This document shows, piece after piece, positions 1 to 6,599 of a DNA stretch of 54,002 nt (its first letter is position 1; every line of letters begins with the position of its first letter). This stretch comes from Amphibacillus sp. MSJ-3. GTDB taxonomy: Bacteria > Bacillota > Bacilli > Bacillales > Amphibacillaceae. The notes under the pieces were generated by a model that saw only the letters and a program-made list of their open reading frames with translations, was not told where the DNA came from and ran no database searches. The position numbers were made by a program, and so were the translations under genes. The stretch lies in the NCBI RefSeq assembly GCF_018919165.1, contig NZ_JAHLQM010000018.1:1-54002 (forward strand), given 5' to 3'.

Positions 1-119
1 CGAAGTCTACATGACCGTTATGAATTTTTGCGTTATAAATCTTAATTGAACCGCCGTATACGGAACCGTACGTACGGTGGTGTGAGAGGACGGAGGCTAA
101 CCGCCTCCTCCTACTCGAT
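1..119 (+). mobile_element. Group II intron, 3' end (domains V and VI); rest lies upstream of the window
   Basis: Arms at 50-58 (ACCGCCGTA) and 73-81 (TACGGTGGT) pair around the CGGAACCG-type internal loop, which is the domain V hairpin of bacterial group II introns. A second hairpin at 92-108, closed by GAG/CTC at 84-86 and 114-116 with an unpaired A at 113, fits domain VI with its branch-point adenosine. The intron should end near 118-119. The reverse transcriptase gene, if present, lies outside the window. Assignment is by recalled consensus and visible pairing; covariance-model scoring was not possible. Confidence 0.85.
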
Positions 120-406
120 TATTAATTAAGATTTAAACCTCGTCCCAATCTATCCTCTACAAAAATAAAAACACTTATATTATCTTTTGACTTCTATCCA
201 TTAGTTCCTCACTATCTTATTAAAATCAGCTTGTTAAGATTTTATCCTTTTGATAGATAGCTACAGTCTCGGATCCATTCCCGGTCTAATCAAATGATGA
301 AAAGCCCTTAACCGTCATTTATTATGGAAAGATTAAATCGTTTATTTATGTCTAAAATCCTAAAAGTAAAATGGTCATTGTAAGCATATGGAATATGTAG
401 TAATTA

Positions 407-450
407 TTCACTATATATTCTTGTGAATATTAAGGGGAATATCTAGTGAA
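407..450. repeat. Imperfect inverted repeat upstream of esxA
   Basis: The arms TTCACTATATATT (407-419) and AATATCTAGTGAA (438-450) are complementary at 12 of 13 positions with an 18-nt spacer. It lies about 190 bp before the esxA start and has no U-tract, so it could be a protein-binding site or an mRNA structure rather than a terminator. Confidence 0.5.
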
Positions 451-585
451 AACCTTTATTTATGCAGGTTAATGATGTTATCTTATCTGATAAAATCATG
501 ATAATTCTAAATACCTATAATAAGTAATAGAATGAATCAAAATTACTTATTTTCAATAAAAATATTTTTTTGGATATTATTTATG

Positions 586-591
586 TATAAT
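586..591 (+). promoter_or_regulatory. Candidate -10 box of the esxA promoter
   Basis: A perfect TATAAT lies 49 bp before the esxA ATG, preceded directly by TG. No good -35 hexamer sits 16-18 bp upstream, so this is a partial promoter call that may depend on an activator. Confidence 0.4.
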
Positions 592-640
592 ATCTATATA
601 TAGGTATTTTATATAATAAATTAGGAAAGGGATTGATTGT

Positions 641-934
641 ATGTCAGGTATGATTCGAGTTACACCAGAAGAATTGGTTAATATGTCTAATCGTTATAGC
701 AATGAAAGTAGTCAAGTAGGTGAACAAATTACTCGATTGGATAATATGATACAAGAATTAGAATCCATATGGGAAGGACAGGCTAGTAGAGCTTTCAGTG
801 AACAGTATGAAACGCTTAGACCTTCTTTTACGGAAATGCAACAGCTGTTAGAAGACATTTCAATCCAATTGAACAGCTCTGCTAGAGCATTAGAGGAAGC
901 AGATCAACAAGTTGCTAGTCAAATTCGTGGGTAA
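641..934 (+). CDS. esxA: WXG100 family type VII secretion substrate (EsxA/YukE)
   Basis: A 97-residue, all-helical protein of the ESAT-6/WXG100 family. The signature Trp-Glu-Gly (residues 44-46) lies in the turn between two amphipathic helices. Members are exported as helical-hairpin dimers by the T7SS and are also needed for apparatus function. The ATG follows GGAAAGGGA with good spacing. In Bacillus relatives this gene is directly followed by yukD; here a 38-kb prophage separates it from yukD and the rest of the machinery. No strong terminator is seen before the prophage boundary. The WXG100 assignment is secure; whether it acts as the structural EsxA is inferred from locus context. Confidence 0.93.
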   Translation: MSGMIRVTPEELVNMSNRYSNESSQVGEQITRLDNMIQELESIWEGQASRAFSEQYETLRPSFTEMQQLLEDISIQLNSSARALEEADQQVASQIRG

Positions 935-962
935 AAAGAAAAGGAGACTGTGAGGGAGTGCT

Positions 963-973
963 TATCGATGATA
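963..973. other. attL core (prophage left attachment site)
   Basis: TATCGATGATA occurs here and at 39067-39077, at the outer edges of the integrase and lysis ends of the prophage. Joining the outer flanks gives a bacterial site CTTATC-GAT-GATAAG, and joining the inner flanks gives GTATC-GAT-GATAC. Both are inverted repeats around the same GAT centre, as expected for a tyrosine-recombinase crossover core. Confidence 0.75.
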
Positions 974-1028
974 CGGTTACTCGTTCCAGTTGCGCTGTGC
1001 TATATCAAGGGTTAGGGGCTAATTGAAA

Positions 1029-2204
1029 TCATTTAGCCCCAGATTTAGCCCCACCTAATGCATTGTTAAAGATATCGAGTGCCTTCTCTTCCATTTCATC
1101 GAACGAGTGAACATAAACTTTATAGACCATTTCAACGGTGTTACCTAGCTTGTCCGCAACAGTTTTAGCGGGAACTCCGTTATTGATTAAAATAGTTGCG
1201 TGAGTATGTCGCAAACCGTGAGGAGTTATTCTTTTCAAATTGATACCTTGTTTTTTTAAATCATCATACATAAGATTAAAAAACTTGTATGTGAATCTAT
1301 CTCCAATTGGTTCCCCAGATTGAATTGAAATAATGACATAATCGTTTTCATGTAATTTCTTCCCGTTTTTTAGTTTTATTTCTTTACACCACGTTCGATA
1401 ACTTCTTAACCTATTTAGTAATATATCATCAACCTTAATAACTCTATAACTATTTCTTGTTTTCGGTAATCTTACTCCATACTCATCGCGGGTTCTTTTA
1501 ATAGATATTGTTTTTTTATTGAAATCAATATCATCCCATTTAAGCCCGAGAGATTCACCTTTACGCATACCCGTATATGCTAATATCCATATGAATATAG
1601 ATCTATTAGGACTAAACTTGTCAGCGGTGACTAGTAAAATGTTGAGTTCATCGGGCGTTAAAAAGTTTTTTAACTTCTCGTCTTTTTTTATTTTAATGTT
1701 TTTGAAACGGTTACGTGGTATCCTCTCATCATTGACCGCAGCGTTAATTCCAATACTAAAGATTCGATGGTACATGTACACTGACCCGGGACTATACTTT
1801 TCTAATAGCGGGTTGATAAATTCTCGAATATATGTTGACCTATCAAGTTTTGCTATCTTGCGTTTACCGATTAAAGGTTTAATTTGATTTTCGACGATCT
1901 CTTTTCTTCTAGCAACTGTCTTTACTCCCCAATTACTTTTATAAGCGTCAAACCAGATATCAAACCACTGCGATACGGTCATTTGATCATGCTCTACTTT
2001 TTTTACATTACCATCCAGCAGATCAGCTTTGAGCTTCAACAGAGCCTTTAACGCTTGCTTTTCAGACTTAAAACCACTCTTTTTCTTCTCTCTTCTCTTT
2101 CCAAGAGTGTCATAGTACTTATGGCGATACATCCACCGCTTTTCGCCACTTTTCAAAAAATAATAATAAATCTCGTCATCAATCTTTGTTTTGTTTAATT
2201 TCAA
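1029..2204 (-). CDS. int: Phage tyrosine recombinase / integrase
   Basis: A 391-residue integrase that should catalyse recombination between attP and the site between esxA and yukD. An arm-type DNA-binding domain (about 5-65) is followed by a SAM-like core-binding domain (about 72-165) and the catalytic domain (about 180-380). Visible catalytic residues are R214 (TGMRKGE), H329 and R332 (HGLRH) and the nucleophile Y364 (VYVH). The third-box histidine is replaced by N355 (LGNT), which I recall in other Firmicutes prophage integrases. It lies just inside attL and is the last gene of the leftward lysogeny operon. A GGGGCTAA/TTAGCCCC hairpin (1015-1040) spans its stop codon. Confidence 0.95.
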   Translation of the reverse strand: MKLNKTKIDDEIYYYFLKSGEKRWMYRHKYYDTLGKRREKKKSGFKSEKQALKALLKLKADLLDGNVKKVEHDQMTVSQWFDIWFDAYKSNWGVKTVARRKEIVENQIKPLIGKRKIAKLDRSTYIREFINPLLEKYSPGSVYMYHRIFSIGINAAVNDERIPRNRFKNIKIKKDEKLKNFLTPDELNILLVTADKFSPNRSIFIWILAYTGMRKGESLGLKWDDIDFNKKTISIKRTRDEYGVRLPKTRNSYRVIKVDDILLNRLRSYRTWCKEIKLKNGKKLHENDYVIISIQSGEPIGDRFTYKFFNLMYDDLKKQGINLKRITPHGLRHTHATILINNGVPAKTVADKLGNTVEMVYKVYVHSFDEMEEKALDIFNNALGGAKSGAK

Positions 2205-2223
2205 TTTAGTTCATCCTTTTCTT

Positions 2224-2240
2224 ACGTGGGTAGACGTTTT
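2224..2240 (+). repeat. Recurrent ACGTGGGTAGACGT element, copy 1
   Basis: ACGTGGGTAGACGTTTT lies between the integrase and ImmA-like genes. The first 14 bases recur at 5441-5454, and GGGTAGACGTTTT recurs inverted at 38890-38902 near attR. Possible roles are an integrase arm site or a regulator site. Confidence 0.5.
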
Positions 2241-2271
2241 AAGGATGTTTATTTTTATCACCACCTTTCAG

Positions 2272-2709
2272 TTAATGGAACGTTTGTTCTTTATTTATGT
2301 AAAAATTTTTAATGAGAAGCTGTTTGGGGATTCTATAAGTCGCTACAGCTTCATTAATCGTAATTGGTTGATCTCTTTCTTGATGTGATAAGAGTTCAAT
2401 AGCAAATAGATTCGCTTCCTTCTCAATTCTACTTGTTGGGTAATGCGTTTTTGATTTGAGAAAAGCAGTGTTGATCTCTGGGTGTAAAATAGCATGTCCA
2501 AGTTCATGGGCACATGTGGAAAGTTGTTCTTCATAGGATAATGATTCATTAATATGAATAATTGTCGTTCGATTGAACCTACTAAAGTAACCTAGCGAAT
2601 CACCTAAAAATTCATACACAACTTCAATGCCCAAACATTTCGATATTTCAAAAGGATTGCTTGTGTCGTGCTTTTTAATTAATTGAATAACCCTCTTTTT
2701 TATTGTCAC
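2272..2709 (-). CDS. ImmA/IrrE-type metallopeptidase
   Basis: A 145-residue zinc peptidase with H68-E69-x-x-H72 (AHELGHA). In ICEBs1 and related prophages, ImmA cleaves the partner XRE repressor and so triggers induction. It lies 10 bp downstream of the repressor gene on the same strand, the classic arrangement, so the repressor is the likely substrate. An N-terminal segment (about 1-60) precedes the metal site, as is usual in the family. Cleavage of this particular repressor is inferred from synteny, not from a visible cleavage site. Confidence 0.88.
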   Translation of the reverse strand: MTIKKRVIQLIKKHDTSNPFEISKCLGIEVVYEFLGDSLGYFSRFNRTTIIHINESLSYEEQLSTCAHELGHAILHPEINTAFLKSKTHYPTSRIEKEANLFAIELLSHQERDQPITINEAVATYRIPKQLLIKNFYINKEQTFH

Positions 2710-2719
2710 AGAATCATTC

Positions 2720-3139
2720 CTAACGATATTTTTTAGGTGTGAATTTCTTTTTAGCTAGGCGCTTATGCATTCTCAATGCGTTTTTCAATGAGTCAATCAT
2801 GATTTCTCTATTTTCCTCATCTAATTCATCTAGTGTGTTACCATCAAACGCTGCAAAACCTGAATCACTTACGTTATTGATCATATCCTCTAATTGTTTT
2901 TCAATATCACACTCATCTTTTTCAGTTAAATCATAGTAACGTTTTTTATCGGTGCGTCCTAATAGGTAGTCTGTAGAGACGTCGAAAAAGTCGGCGACTT
3001 TTAGAAGATTAGTCCCTTTTGGAATATTTTTCTTCCAAGAATACAGTGAATTTCTACCTATATCGAGCCTTTCTTCTAAAGTATTCACAGAAATTCCTTG
3101 TTCATCACAAAGTATTTTTAATCGATCAAAAGCAGTCAT
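2720..3139 (-). CDS. CI-like XRE-family prophage repressor
   Basis: A 139-residue protein with an N-terminal XRE helix-turn-helix (about 4-62; recognition region around GRNSLYSWKK) and an acidic then basic C-terminal segment instead of a LexA-type peptidase domain. Lack of a self-cleavage domain fits inactivation by the adjacent ImmA-like peptidase. Transcription would start at a leftward promoter near 3357, giving an unusually long leader of about 220 nt. Three identical-type 16-bp palindromes upstream (3173, 3214, 3367) are its probable operators. Start ATG follows AAGGAGC. Confidence 0.88.
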   Translation of the reverse strand: MTAFDRLKILCDEQGISVNTLEERLDIGRNSLYSWKKNIPKGTNLLKVADFFDVSTDYLLGRTDKKRYYDLTEKDECDIEKQLEDMINNVSDSGFAAFDGNTLDELDEENREIMIDSLKNALRMHKRLAKKKFTPKKYR

Positions 3140-3172
3140 ATCAATAATGCTCCTTGTTTTTGTACCGAGATT

Positions 3173-3188
3173 TTAAAACTAGTTTTAA
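3173..3188. promoter_or_regulatory. Repressor operator O1
   Basis: TTAAAACTAGTTTTAA is a perfect 16-bp palindrome, 34 bp ahead of the repressor ATG, within its leader. It matches the consensus TTAAAnCTAGnTTTAA of the two other sites. No good promoter hexamers flank it, so it may act as an autoregulatory roadblock. Confidence 0.75.
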
Positions 3189-3206
3189 ATATTTTTATAA
3201 AAAGCG

Positions 3207-3235
3207 TTGACTTTTAAAACTAGATTTAATATACT
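3207..3235 (+). promoter_or_regulatory. Rightward promoter with operator O2 filling the spacer
   Basis: TTGACT (3207-3212) and TATACT (3230-3235) are separated by 17 bp. The 16-bp palindrome TTAAAACTAGATTTAA (3214-3229) occupies almost the whole spacer, so repressor binding would exclude polymerase. Predicted start near 3242, reading rightward through the repressor promoter toward the gene at 3572. Confidence 0.75.
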
Positions 3236-3240
3236 CTAGG

Positions 3241-3260
3241 TAAGCTAATTAATTAGCGAA
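3241..3260. repeat. Palindromic element with inverted copy at 3398-3417
   Basis: A 20-bp element centred on GCTAATTAATTAGC (3244-3257) lies at the start of the rightward transcript. Its reverse complement recurs at 3398-3417 with 18 of 20 matches, just upstream of the leftward promoter. The pair frames the switch region and may bind a second regulator or reflect a duplicated promoter block. Confidence 0.55.
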
Positions 3261-3363
3261 AAAGACAATAAAAAATACGACCTATCAAAATACAGTTTTT
3301 TCGTTGGGGAACGGATAACTACAGTATTTACAGGCTTTTAAAGTCTTATTTAGCTATGGTTAT

Positions 3364-3392
3364 ATATTAAATCTAGTTTTAATATTTGTCAA
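3364..3392 (-). promoter_or_regulatory. Leftward (repressor) promoter with operator O3 in the spacer
   Basis: On the minus strand TTGACA (3392-3387) and TAATAT (3369-3364) are 17 bp apart. The palindrome TTAAATCTAGTTTTAA (3367-3382, plus strand) overlaps the spacer and -10. Predicted start near 3357, facing the rightward promoter across about 115 bp. Confidence 0.75.
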
Positions 3393-3571
3393 CGACTTTC
3401 GCTAATTTTTTAGCTTATAAATTAAATCACTCACATCCAAGCATCAGTAATCGATTGAGCGGAGTACGCCAAGACCTACTAATTACAGTAGAGAGCGACA
3501 GTCACATAGACCAACGCCATGACATCGAATATTGGTTCTTGGGTGTGAGTTGGGAGAAGGAGGTGAGGATA

Positions 3572-3691
3572 ATGCTACATCACTATATTACTAAGTATGA
3601 AGAGAATGGACTTAGATACGTTGAAGCATGGCTTCAATTAAACTTCTTCAATAAAAGTTGGTGCTTTTCTAGAAAGAAAATTAAGTTATAG
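3572..3691 (+). CDS. Small phage protein, 39 aa, unknown function
   Basis: The start ATG at 3572 has an excellent AAGGAGGTGAGG site. The frame stays open upstream to a TTG at 3386, but that extension runs across the leftward promoter and operator and looks like leader sequence. The product (MLHHYITKYEENG...) is basic and aromatic at its C-terminus (WCFSRKKIKL); similar very short proteins occur next to the lysogeny switch of other Firmicutes phages. It is the only gene between the rightward promoter and the terminator at 3689, so it may be a switch component. Function not recognised. Confidence 0.6.
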   Translation: MLHHYITKYEENGLRYVEAWLQLNFFNKSWCFSRKKIKL

Positions 3692-3718
3692 AAGCCATTG
3701 CGAAAATAATGGCTTCTA
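3689..3718. terminator. Bidirectional hairpin between convergent genes
   Basis: Perfect 11-bp arms TAGAAGCCATT (3689-3699) and AATGGCTTCTA (3708-3718) with an 8-nt loop lie between the rightward 39-aa gene and the leftward YjzC-like gene. There is no long U-tract on either side, so termination strength is uncertain. The hairpin includes the stop codon of the 39-aa gene. Confidence 0.6.
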
Positions 3719-3728
3719 CAGAAAAAGT

Positions 3729-3893
3729 CTACATCTTTTTCCACTTACGTCCTTTTTCTTGAGTAGGTGGTAATCGATCGCCTGGATCGATGTTAACAAT
3801 TCTCGGTTTTGGTACATTGCCGCCACGTGGTCCAACTTCTTGATACTTACCTGGGGGCCGGTTATCAGAACCAGGTTTTATTAGATCAGCCAT
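3729..3893 (-). CDS. YjzC-like small protein, 54 aa
   Basis: Translation on the minus strand gives a 54-residue basic protein starting MADLIKPGSDNRPPGKYQEV, with the G-P-R-G-G turn and a DPGDRLPPT motif followed by a lysine/tryptophan-rich tail. This matches my recollection of the YjzC family of small Bacillus and phage proteins of unknown function. The ATG has an AAAGGAGG site, and its promoter (3934-3961) carries a palindrome in the spacer. It is divergent from the HTH gene at 3987 and could be expressed in the lysogen. Function unknown. Confidence 0.75.
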   Translation of the reverse strand: MADLIKPGSDNRPPGKYQEVGPRGGNVPKPRIVNIDPGDRLPPTQEKGRKWKKM

Positions 3894-3933
3894 AAGAATC
3901 CTCCTTTCTACATTAGGTTAAGACTATAAATCT

Positions 3934-3961
3934 ATTATACCACAATATATAGTGGTTTCAA
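3934..3961 (-). promoter_or_regulatory. Promoter of the YjzC-like gene with a spacer palindrome
   Basis: On the minus strand TTGAAA (3961-3956) and TATAAT (3939-3934) are 16 bp apart. The spacer is an imperfect palindrome CCACAATATATAGTGG (3940-3955) with one mismatched pair, a likely operator, perhaps for the small HTH protein encoded at 3987. Confidence 0.65.
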
Positions 3962-3986
3962 TCATTGTTAAGGAGGTTTAATCTAT

Positions 3987-4175
3987 ATGTTGATTTTGAG
4001 GGAAATTAGAGAATCAAAAAAAATATCTCGCTATCGACTATCCAAAATGGCAGGGATAAGAGAATCTACTTTACAAAATATCGAGAACAGTAATGACCCT
4101 AACCCTACTTTTAAGGTAATGTGCAAAATCGCAGATGCATTAGAAATTACATTAGACGAATTGAGAAAGGATTGA
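3987..4175 (+). CDS. Cro/CI-type XRE helix-turn-helix regulator, 62 aa
   Basis: The whole protein is one XRE helix-turn-helix domain (helices around residues 6-60; recognition helix near RESTLQNIENS). Such mini-regulators act as Cro-like or accessory repressors in phages. The start has AAGGAGG 11 bp upstream. It is the first gene of the rightward early run and is divergent from the YjzC-like gene; the palindrome in the shared gap is a plausible binding site. A weak rightward promoter (TTAGGT 3913-3918, TATACC 3936-3941) is possible but unconvincing. Confidence 0.82.
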   Translation: MLILREIRESKKISRYRLSKMAGIRESTLQNIENSNDPNPTFKVMCKIADALEITLDELRKD

Positions 4176-4179
4176 TAGT

Positions 4180-4947
4180 ATGCCAGATTTAACAATTATT
4201 AATCACAACGGTCAACTTGTAACAGACAGCAGAGAGGTAGCTCAGATGATCGACAAAGAGCACAAACACCTATTAAGGGATATAAGAAATTATTTGGAGG
4301 TTCTAGGTAAGTCCAATTTTGGACTGAGTAATTTTTTTATTGAAAGCTACTACAACGATTCGCAAGGGAAAACAAGACCACACTTCTATTTAACTAGAAA
4401 AGGATGCGACATGGTAGCCAATAAAATGACTGGCGAAAAAGGTGTTTTATTTACGGCTTATTATGTTACTAAATTTGAGGAAATGGAACAACAACTTGAT
4501 ACTTCACAACTCAGTCCAGAATTACAAATGTTCAATGGTCTATTTCAATCATTAGCTAAACAAGAATTAGCAACCAAGCAACTAGAAAACAAAGTAGACG
4601 GTATTCGTGAGGTCGTTGCTTTAAACACAATCGACTGGCGCAAGGATGCACGACACCTAATCAATAAGATAGCTCAATCACGTGGAGGCTATGGAGCATA
4701 TAAAGATGTAACGGTTGAAATCTATCAAGAAGTCGAACGTAGAGGAAAGTTTGATCTTACTAGACGTTTAACGAATAAAAAGCAACGCATGGCACTAAAT
4801 GGCGATAGTAAATCAAAAATAGATCGAATAAACAAGGTTGACGTCATTGCAGATGATAAACGTTTAGTTGAGATTTATATCGCTGTCGTTAAAGATTTTG
4901 CAATAAAACACGGTGTTGATCTTGGCGATCAGCAAACAGTTATTTGA
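4180..4947 (+). CDS. Rha family phage regulatory protein with ORF6C domain
   Basis: A 255-residue protein. The N-terminal pRha domain (about 8-105) carries the typical DSREVAQMIDKEHKHLLRDI start and RPHFYLTRKGCDMVA stretch. The C-terminal ORF6C domain (about 150-215) has DWRKDARHLINKIAQ and the RRLTNKKQRMALNG end. Rha-type proteins in lambdoid and Firmicutes phages modulate growth depending on host factors. It starts 4 bp after the HTH gene and is presumably cotranscribed. The domain assignment is strong, the molecular role less so. Confidence 0.88.
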   Translation: MPDLTIINHNGQLVTDSREVAQMIDKEHKHLLRDIRNYLEVLGKSNFGLSNFFIESYYNDSQGKTRPHFYLTRKGCDMVANKMTGEKGVLFTAYYVTKFEEMEQQLDTSQLSPELQMFNGLFQSLAKQELATKQLENKVDGIREVVALNTIDWRKDARHLINKIAQSRGGYGAYKDVTVEIYQEVERRGKFDLTRRLTNKKQRMALNGDSKSKIDRINKVDVIADDKRLVEIYIAVVKDFAIKHGVDLGDQQTVI

Positions 4948-4964
4948 GAAAGGAGTAGAACAAC

Positions 4965-5147
4965 ATGTCAGAAGATTTGAGTCTTAAAGTTAGAAATGAG
5001 CTTTATAGAAGAGGTAGAACCCAAACTTGGTTGGCGAACGAGTTGGGTATTTCTAGACCATATTTGTCAGATATTTTATCAGGGAAGCGCGATGGGGATA
5101 GAGCACAGGAACATGTTGAACGTATTCGAAAAATATTAGTGATTTGA
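4965..5147 (+). CDS. Small XRE helix-turn-helix protein, 60 aa
   Basis: A single helix-turn-helix domain: RTQTWLANELGISRPYLSDILSGKR covers the helix-turn-helix proper (quoted in part; residues 17-41). The ATG follows GAAAGGAG. It lies in the early operon between Rha and the DUF771 gene and may be a further transcriptional regulator. No target can be deduced. Confidence 0.8.
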   Translation: MSEDLSLKVRNELYRRGRTQTWLANELGISRPYLSDILSGKRDGDRAQEHVERIRKILVI

Positions 5148-5156
5148 GGTGATTAA

Positions 5157-5426
5157 ATGATACCCGCTCAAGTCAATGTTGAAATTGATCAGAAACAAGT
5201 TAAACAAATTATTGAACAAGAATTACAGAAACAAATCCATCAAAATTTATTATTTGTTGATATCAATAAGTTGTCAGAGATCACATGCATGTCCATTCGG
5301 TACTTAGAAGATGAAATTTTATGTGATCCAAGAGTAAGGATTCATGAGCGCAGAAAGAGTCGCAAGCGTTGGTGGCTTTATGAGCCAACCATAAAGGCAA
5401 TTGTTGATATTACAGATGAATGGTAA
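5157..5426 (+). CDS. DUF771 family phage protein
   Basis: An 89-residue protein with an N-terminal helix (residues 8-30) and the DUF771 core: LLFVDINKLSEIT, then SIRYLEDEILCDPRVR, then RKRWWLYEPT and a terminal DEW. This family is common in Firmicutes phage early regions. The fold resembles a winged-helix/excisionase-like DNA-binding unit, so an accessory role in DNA binding is possible but not shown. Start ATG after GAGGTGA. Confidence 0.8.
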   Translation: MIPAQVNVEIDQKQVKQIIEQELQKQIHQNLLFVDINKLSEITCMSIRYLEDEILCDPRVRIHERRKSRKRWWLYEPTIKAIVDITDEW

Positions 5427-5440
5427 TAAAAATAAAAAAT

Positions 5441-5454
5441 ACGTGGGTAGACGT
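5441..5454 (+). repeat. Recurrent ACGTGGGTAGACGT element, copy 2
   Basis: Identical over 14 bp to 2224-2237 and placed directly upstream of the ribosome binding site of the next gene. A partial inverted copy lies at 38890-38902 near attR. Confidence 0.5.
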
Positions 5455-5476
5455 GTTTTAAAAGGAGCGAACCCAA

Positions 5477-5701
5477 ATGAAAACAATGACAATCGGCGAA
5501 ATGAACACTTATGCCGGACGATTTATCGCCATCACAAAAATAAAAGACCAGGATCTTAAAGATCGCAGGTTGGCTCATTTAATGAGTGACTTAGAGTGTG
5601 TTTATGACATCCCACTTTTAGCAAGTAACGTTGAAGACAGTGGAGTGGATCCTATCGCTCTTAGTTTTTACAAAATGGTGTCGGCAGAAAGGAGTTTTTG
5701 A
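5477..5701 (+). CDS. Hypothetical early phage protein, 74 aa
   Basis: An acidic, mostly helical protein with no motif I recognise. The ATG has AAAGGAG at good spacing. Its stop overlaps the TTG start of the next gene, indicating translational coupling. Expression with the early genes is inferred from position. Confidence 0.6.
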   Translation: MKTMTIGEMNTYAGRFIAITKIKDQDLKDRRLAHLMSDLECVYDIPLLASNVEDSGVDPIALSFYKMVSAERSF

Positions 5702-6051
5702 GGGTGGGTGATAAAGAACGGTTGGAACGGATAGAGGATATAGACCAAGAAATAGGAAATGGATTTGCAGTAGAAGATTTAGATTTAAACACTATGACGG
5801 TTGTTAACAGAGAAGATTTTGAATGGCTTAATGCACAAGCTAAACGAGTTGAGGAATTGGAAAGATATGTTGAAGCAAGTACTCATATTCAAAGGCAACT
5901 AAGAAAGGAAAACAAGCGTTACAAATACGCTTTGGAAAAAATATATGATAATTGGATCACTTCAACCAGTGCGATTTCAGGGGGAGTAATAGCTTTTAAC
6001 GCCAAAGAAATAGCATATCAAGCGTTGAGAGGATGTGAATCAGATGAATAA
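5698..6051 (+). CDS. Hypothetical coiled-coil early phage protein, 117 aa
   Basis: TTG start at 5698 overlaps the preceding stop and is served by GAAAGGAGT. The middle (about 38-85) is heptad-like and charged (AKRVEELERYVEA; RKENKRYKYALEKI), suggesting a coiled coil. The next gene has the same general layout (EERVEELKDK; NKRYKQALEF), so the two look like divergent paralogues. Function not recognised. Confidence 0.6.
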   Translation: MRVGDKERLERIEDIDQEIGNGFAVEDLDLNTMTVVNREDFEWLNAQAKRVEELERYVEASTHIQRQLRKENKRYKYALEKIYDNWITSTSAISGGVIAFNAKEIAYQALRGCESDE

Positions 6052-6376
6052 AGAGCAGAGAGATAAGTTTTACGAGGAATTAAACAAACTTATACTTTAC
6101 AACGAATTGGAATTAGAATCAGCATCTAAAATAACTGAAGAAACGATAGAAGAAAACAAGAAACTTAAAGAACGTGTTGAGGAACTGAAAGATAAGATAG
6201 TATCTTTTGAGGTTTGGTACACGCTACTCGAACAACAAAACAAACGCTACAAACAGGCACTTGAGTTTTATGCAGATTTAAGGAATTGGAGAAAAACAGA
6301 CACAGAAAGAATAAATCACTCGCCGTCAAGAATTATAGCAGACACAGGAGACAAAGCACGTGAAGCCTTGAATTGA
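6044..6376 (+). CDS. Hypothetical coiled-coil early phage protein, 110 aa
   Basis: I choose ATG 6044, which has GAGAGGA about 8 bases upstream, over the upstream GTG at 6035. The protein is helical with a central coiled coil and an NKRYKQALEF motif shared with the gene before it, which it overlaps by 8 bp. The C-terminal ADTGDKAREALN resembles small phage proteins that end in KAREAL. Function unknown. Confidence 0.6.
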   Translation: MNKEQRDKFYEELNKLILYNELELESASKITEETIEENKKLKERVEELKDKIVSFEVWYTLLEQQNKRYKQALEFYADLRNWRKTDTERINHSPSRIIADTGDKAREALN

Positions 6377-6391
6377 AAGGAGCTGAACCAA

Positions 6392-6484
6392 ATGAAAATC
6401 AAAGCTAAAGATTGGTTGTTGTTACCTGGTAGCTTAAAGCGTGCATTGTTAAGACAAGCCATGAACTCGAAAGGTGGAATTTGA
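6392..6484 (+). CDS. Putative 30-aa phage peptide
   Basis: ATG at 6392 follows GAAAGGAG with ideal spacing. The peptide is basic (MKIKAKDWLLLPGSLKRALL...) and predicted helical. The call rests on the ribosome binding site and tight packing between neighbours. I do not recognise the product. Confidence 0.45.
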   Translation: MKIKAKDWLLLPGSLKRALLRQAMNSKGGI

Positions 6485-6485
6485 G

Positions 6486-6599
6486 ATGGAACTGATCAGA
6501 CACATTTATTTAATCTTTTTAATCATCAGCATGATCTGCATGGCGATCAATATCTGTATTGCTCTTGTGATTGGGGGTACTTCAGATGATCAATCTTAA
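6486..6599 (+). CDS. Putative single-pass membrane peptide, 37 aa
   Basis: ATG at 6486 begins one base after the preceding stop. Residues about 6-31 form one hydrophobic helix (IYLIFLIISMICMAINICIA), with a short acidic tail. It overlaps the next start by 14 bp. Small membrane peptides of this sort are frequent in phage early regions, but the ribosome binding site is weak. Confidence 0.4.
   Translation: MELIRHIYLIFLIISMICMAINICIALVIGGTSDDQS

Larger units (their letters stand above)
120..640. other. AT-rich non-coding leader between the intron and esxA
   Basis: No convincing coding region is visible. The stretch holds the 3' exon of the group II intron, an imperfect inverted repeat at 407-450 and a TATAAT box at 586-591 ahead of the WXG100 gene. 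Its length suggests a long regulated leader for the T7SS substrate gene. Confidence 0.6.

Noticed and set aside
1015-1040. GGGGCTAA/TTAGCCCC hairpin as a terminator for esxA or the integrase
   Set aside because: The stem is perfect but neither strand has a U-tract; kept only as a structural note on the integrase gene.
3386-3571. N-terminal extension of the 39-aa gene from TTG 3386
   Set aside because: It overlaps the leftward promoter and operator O3, has no ribosome binding site, and the ATG at 3572 has an excellent one.
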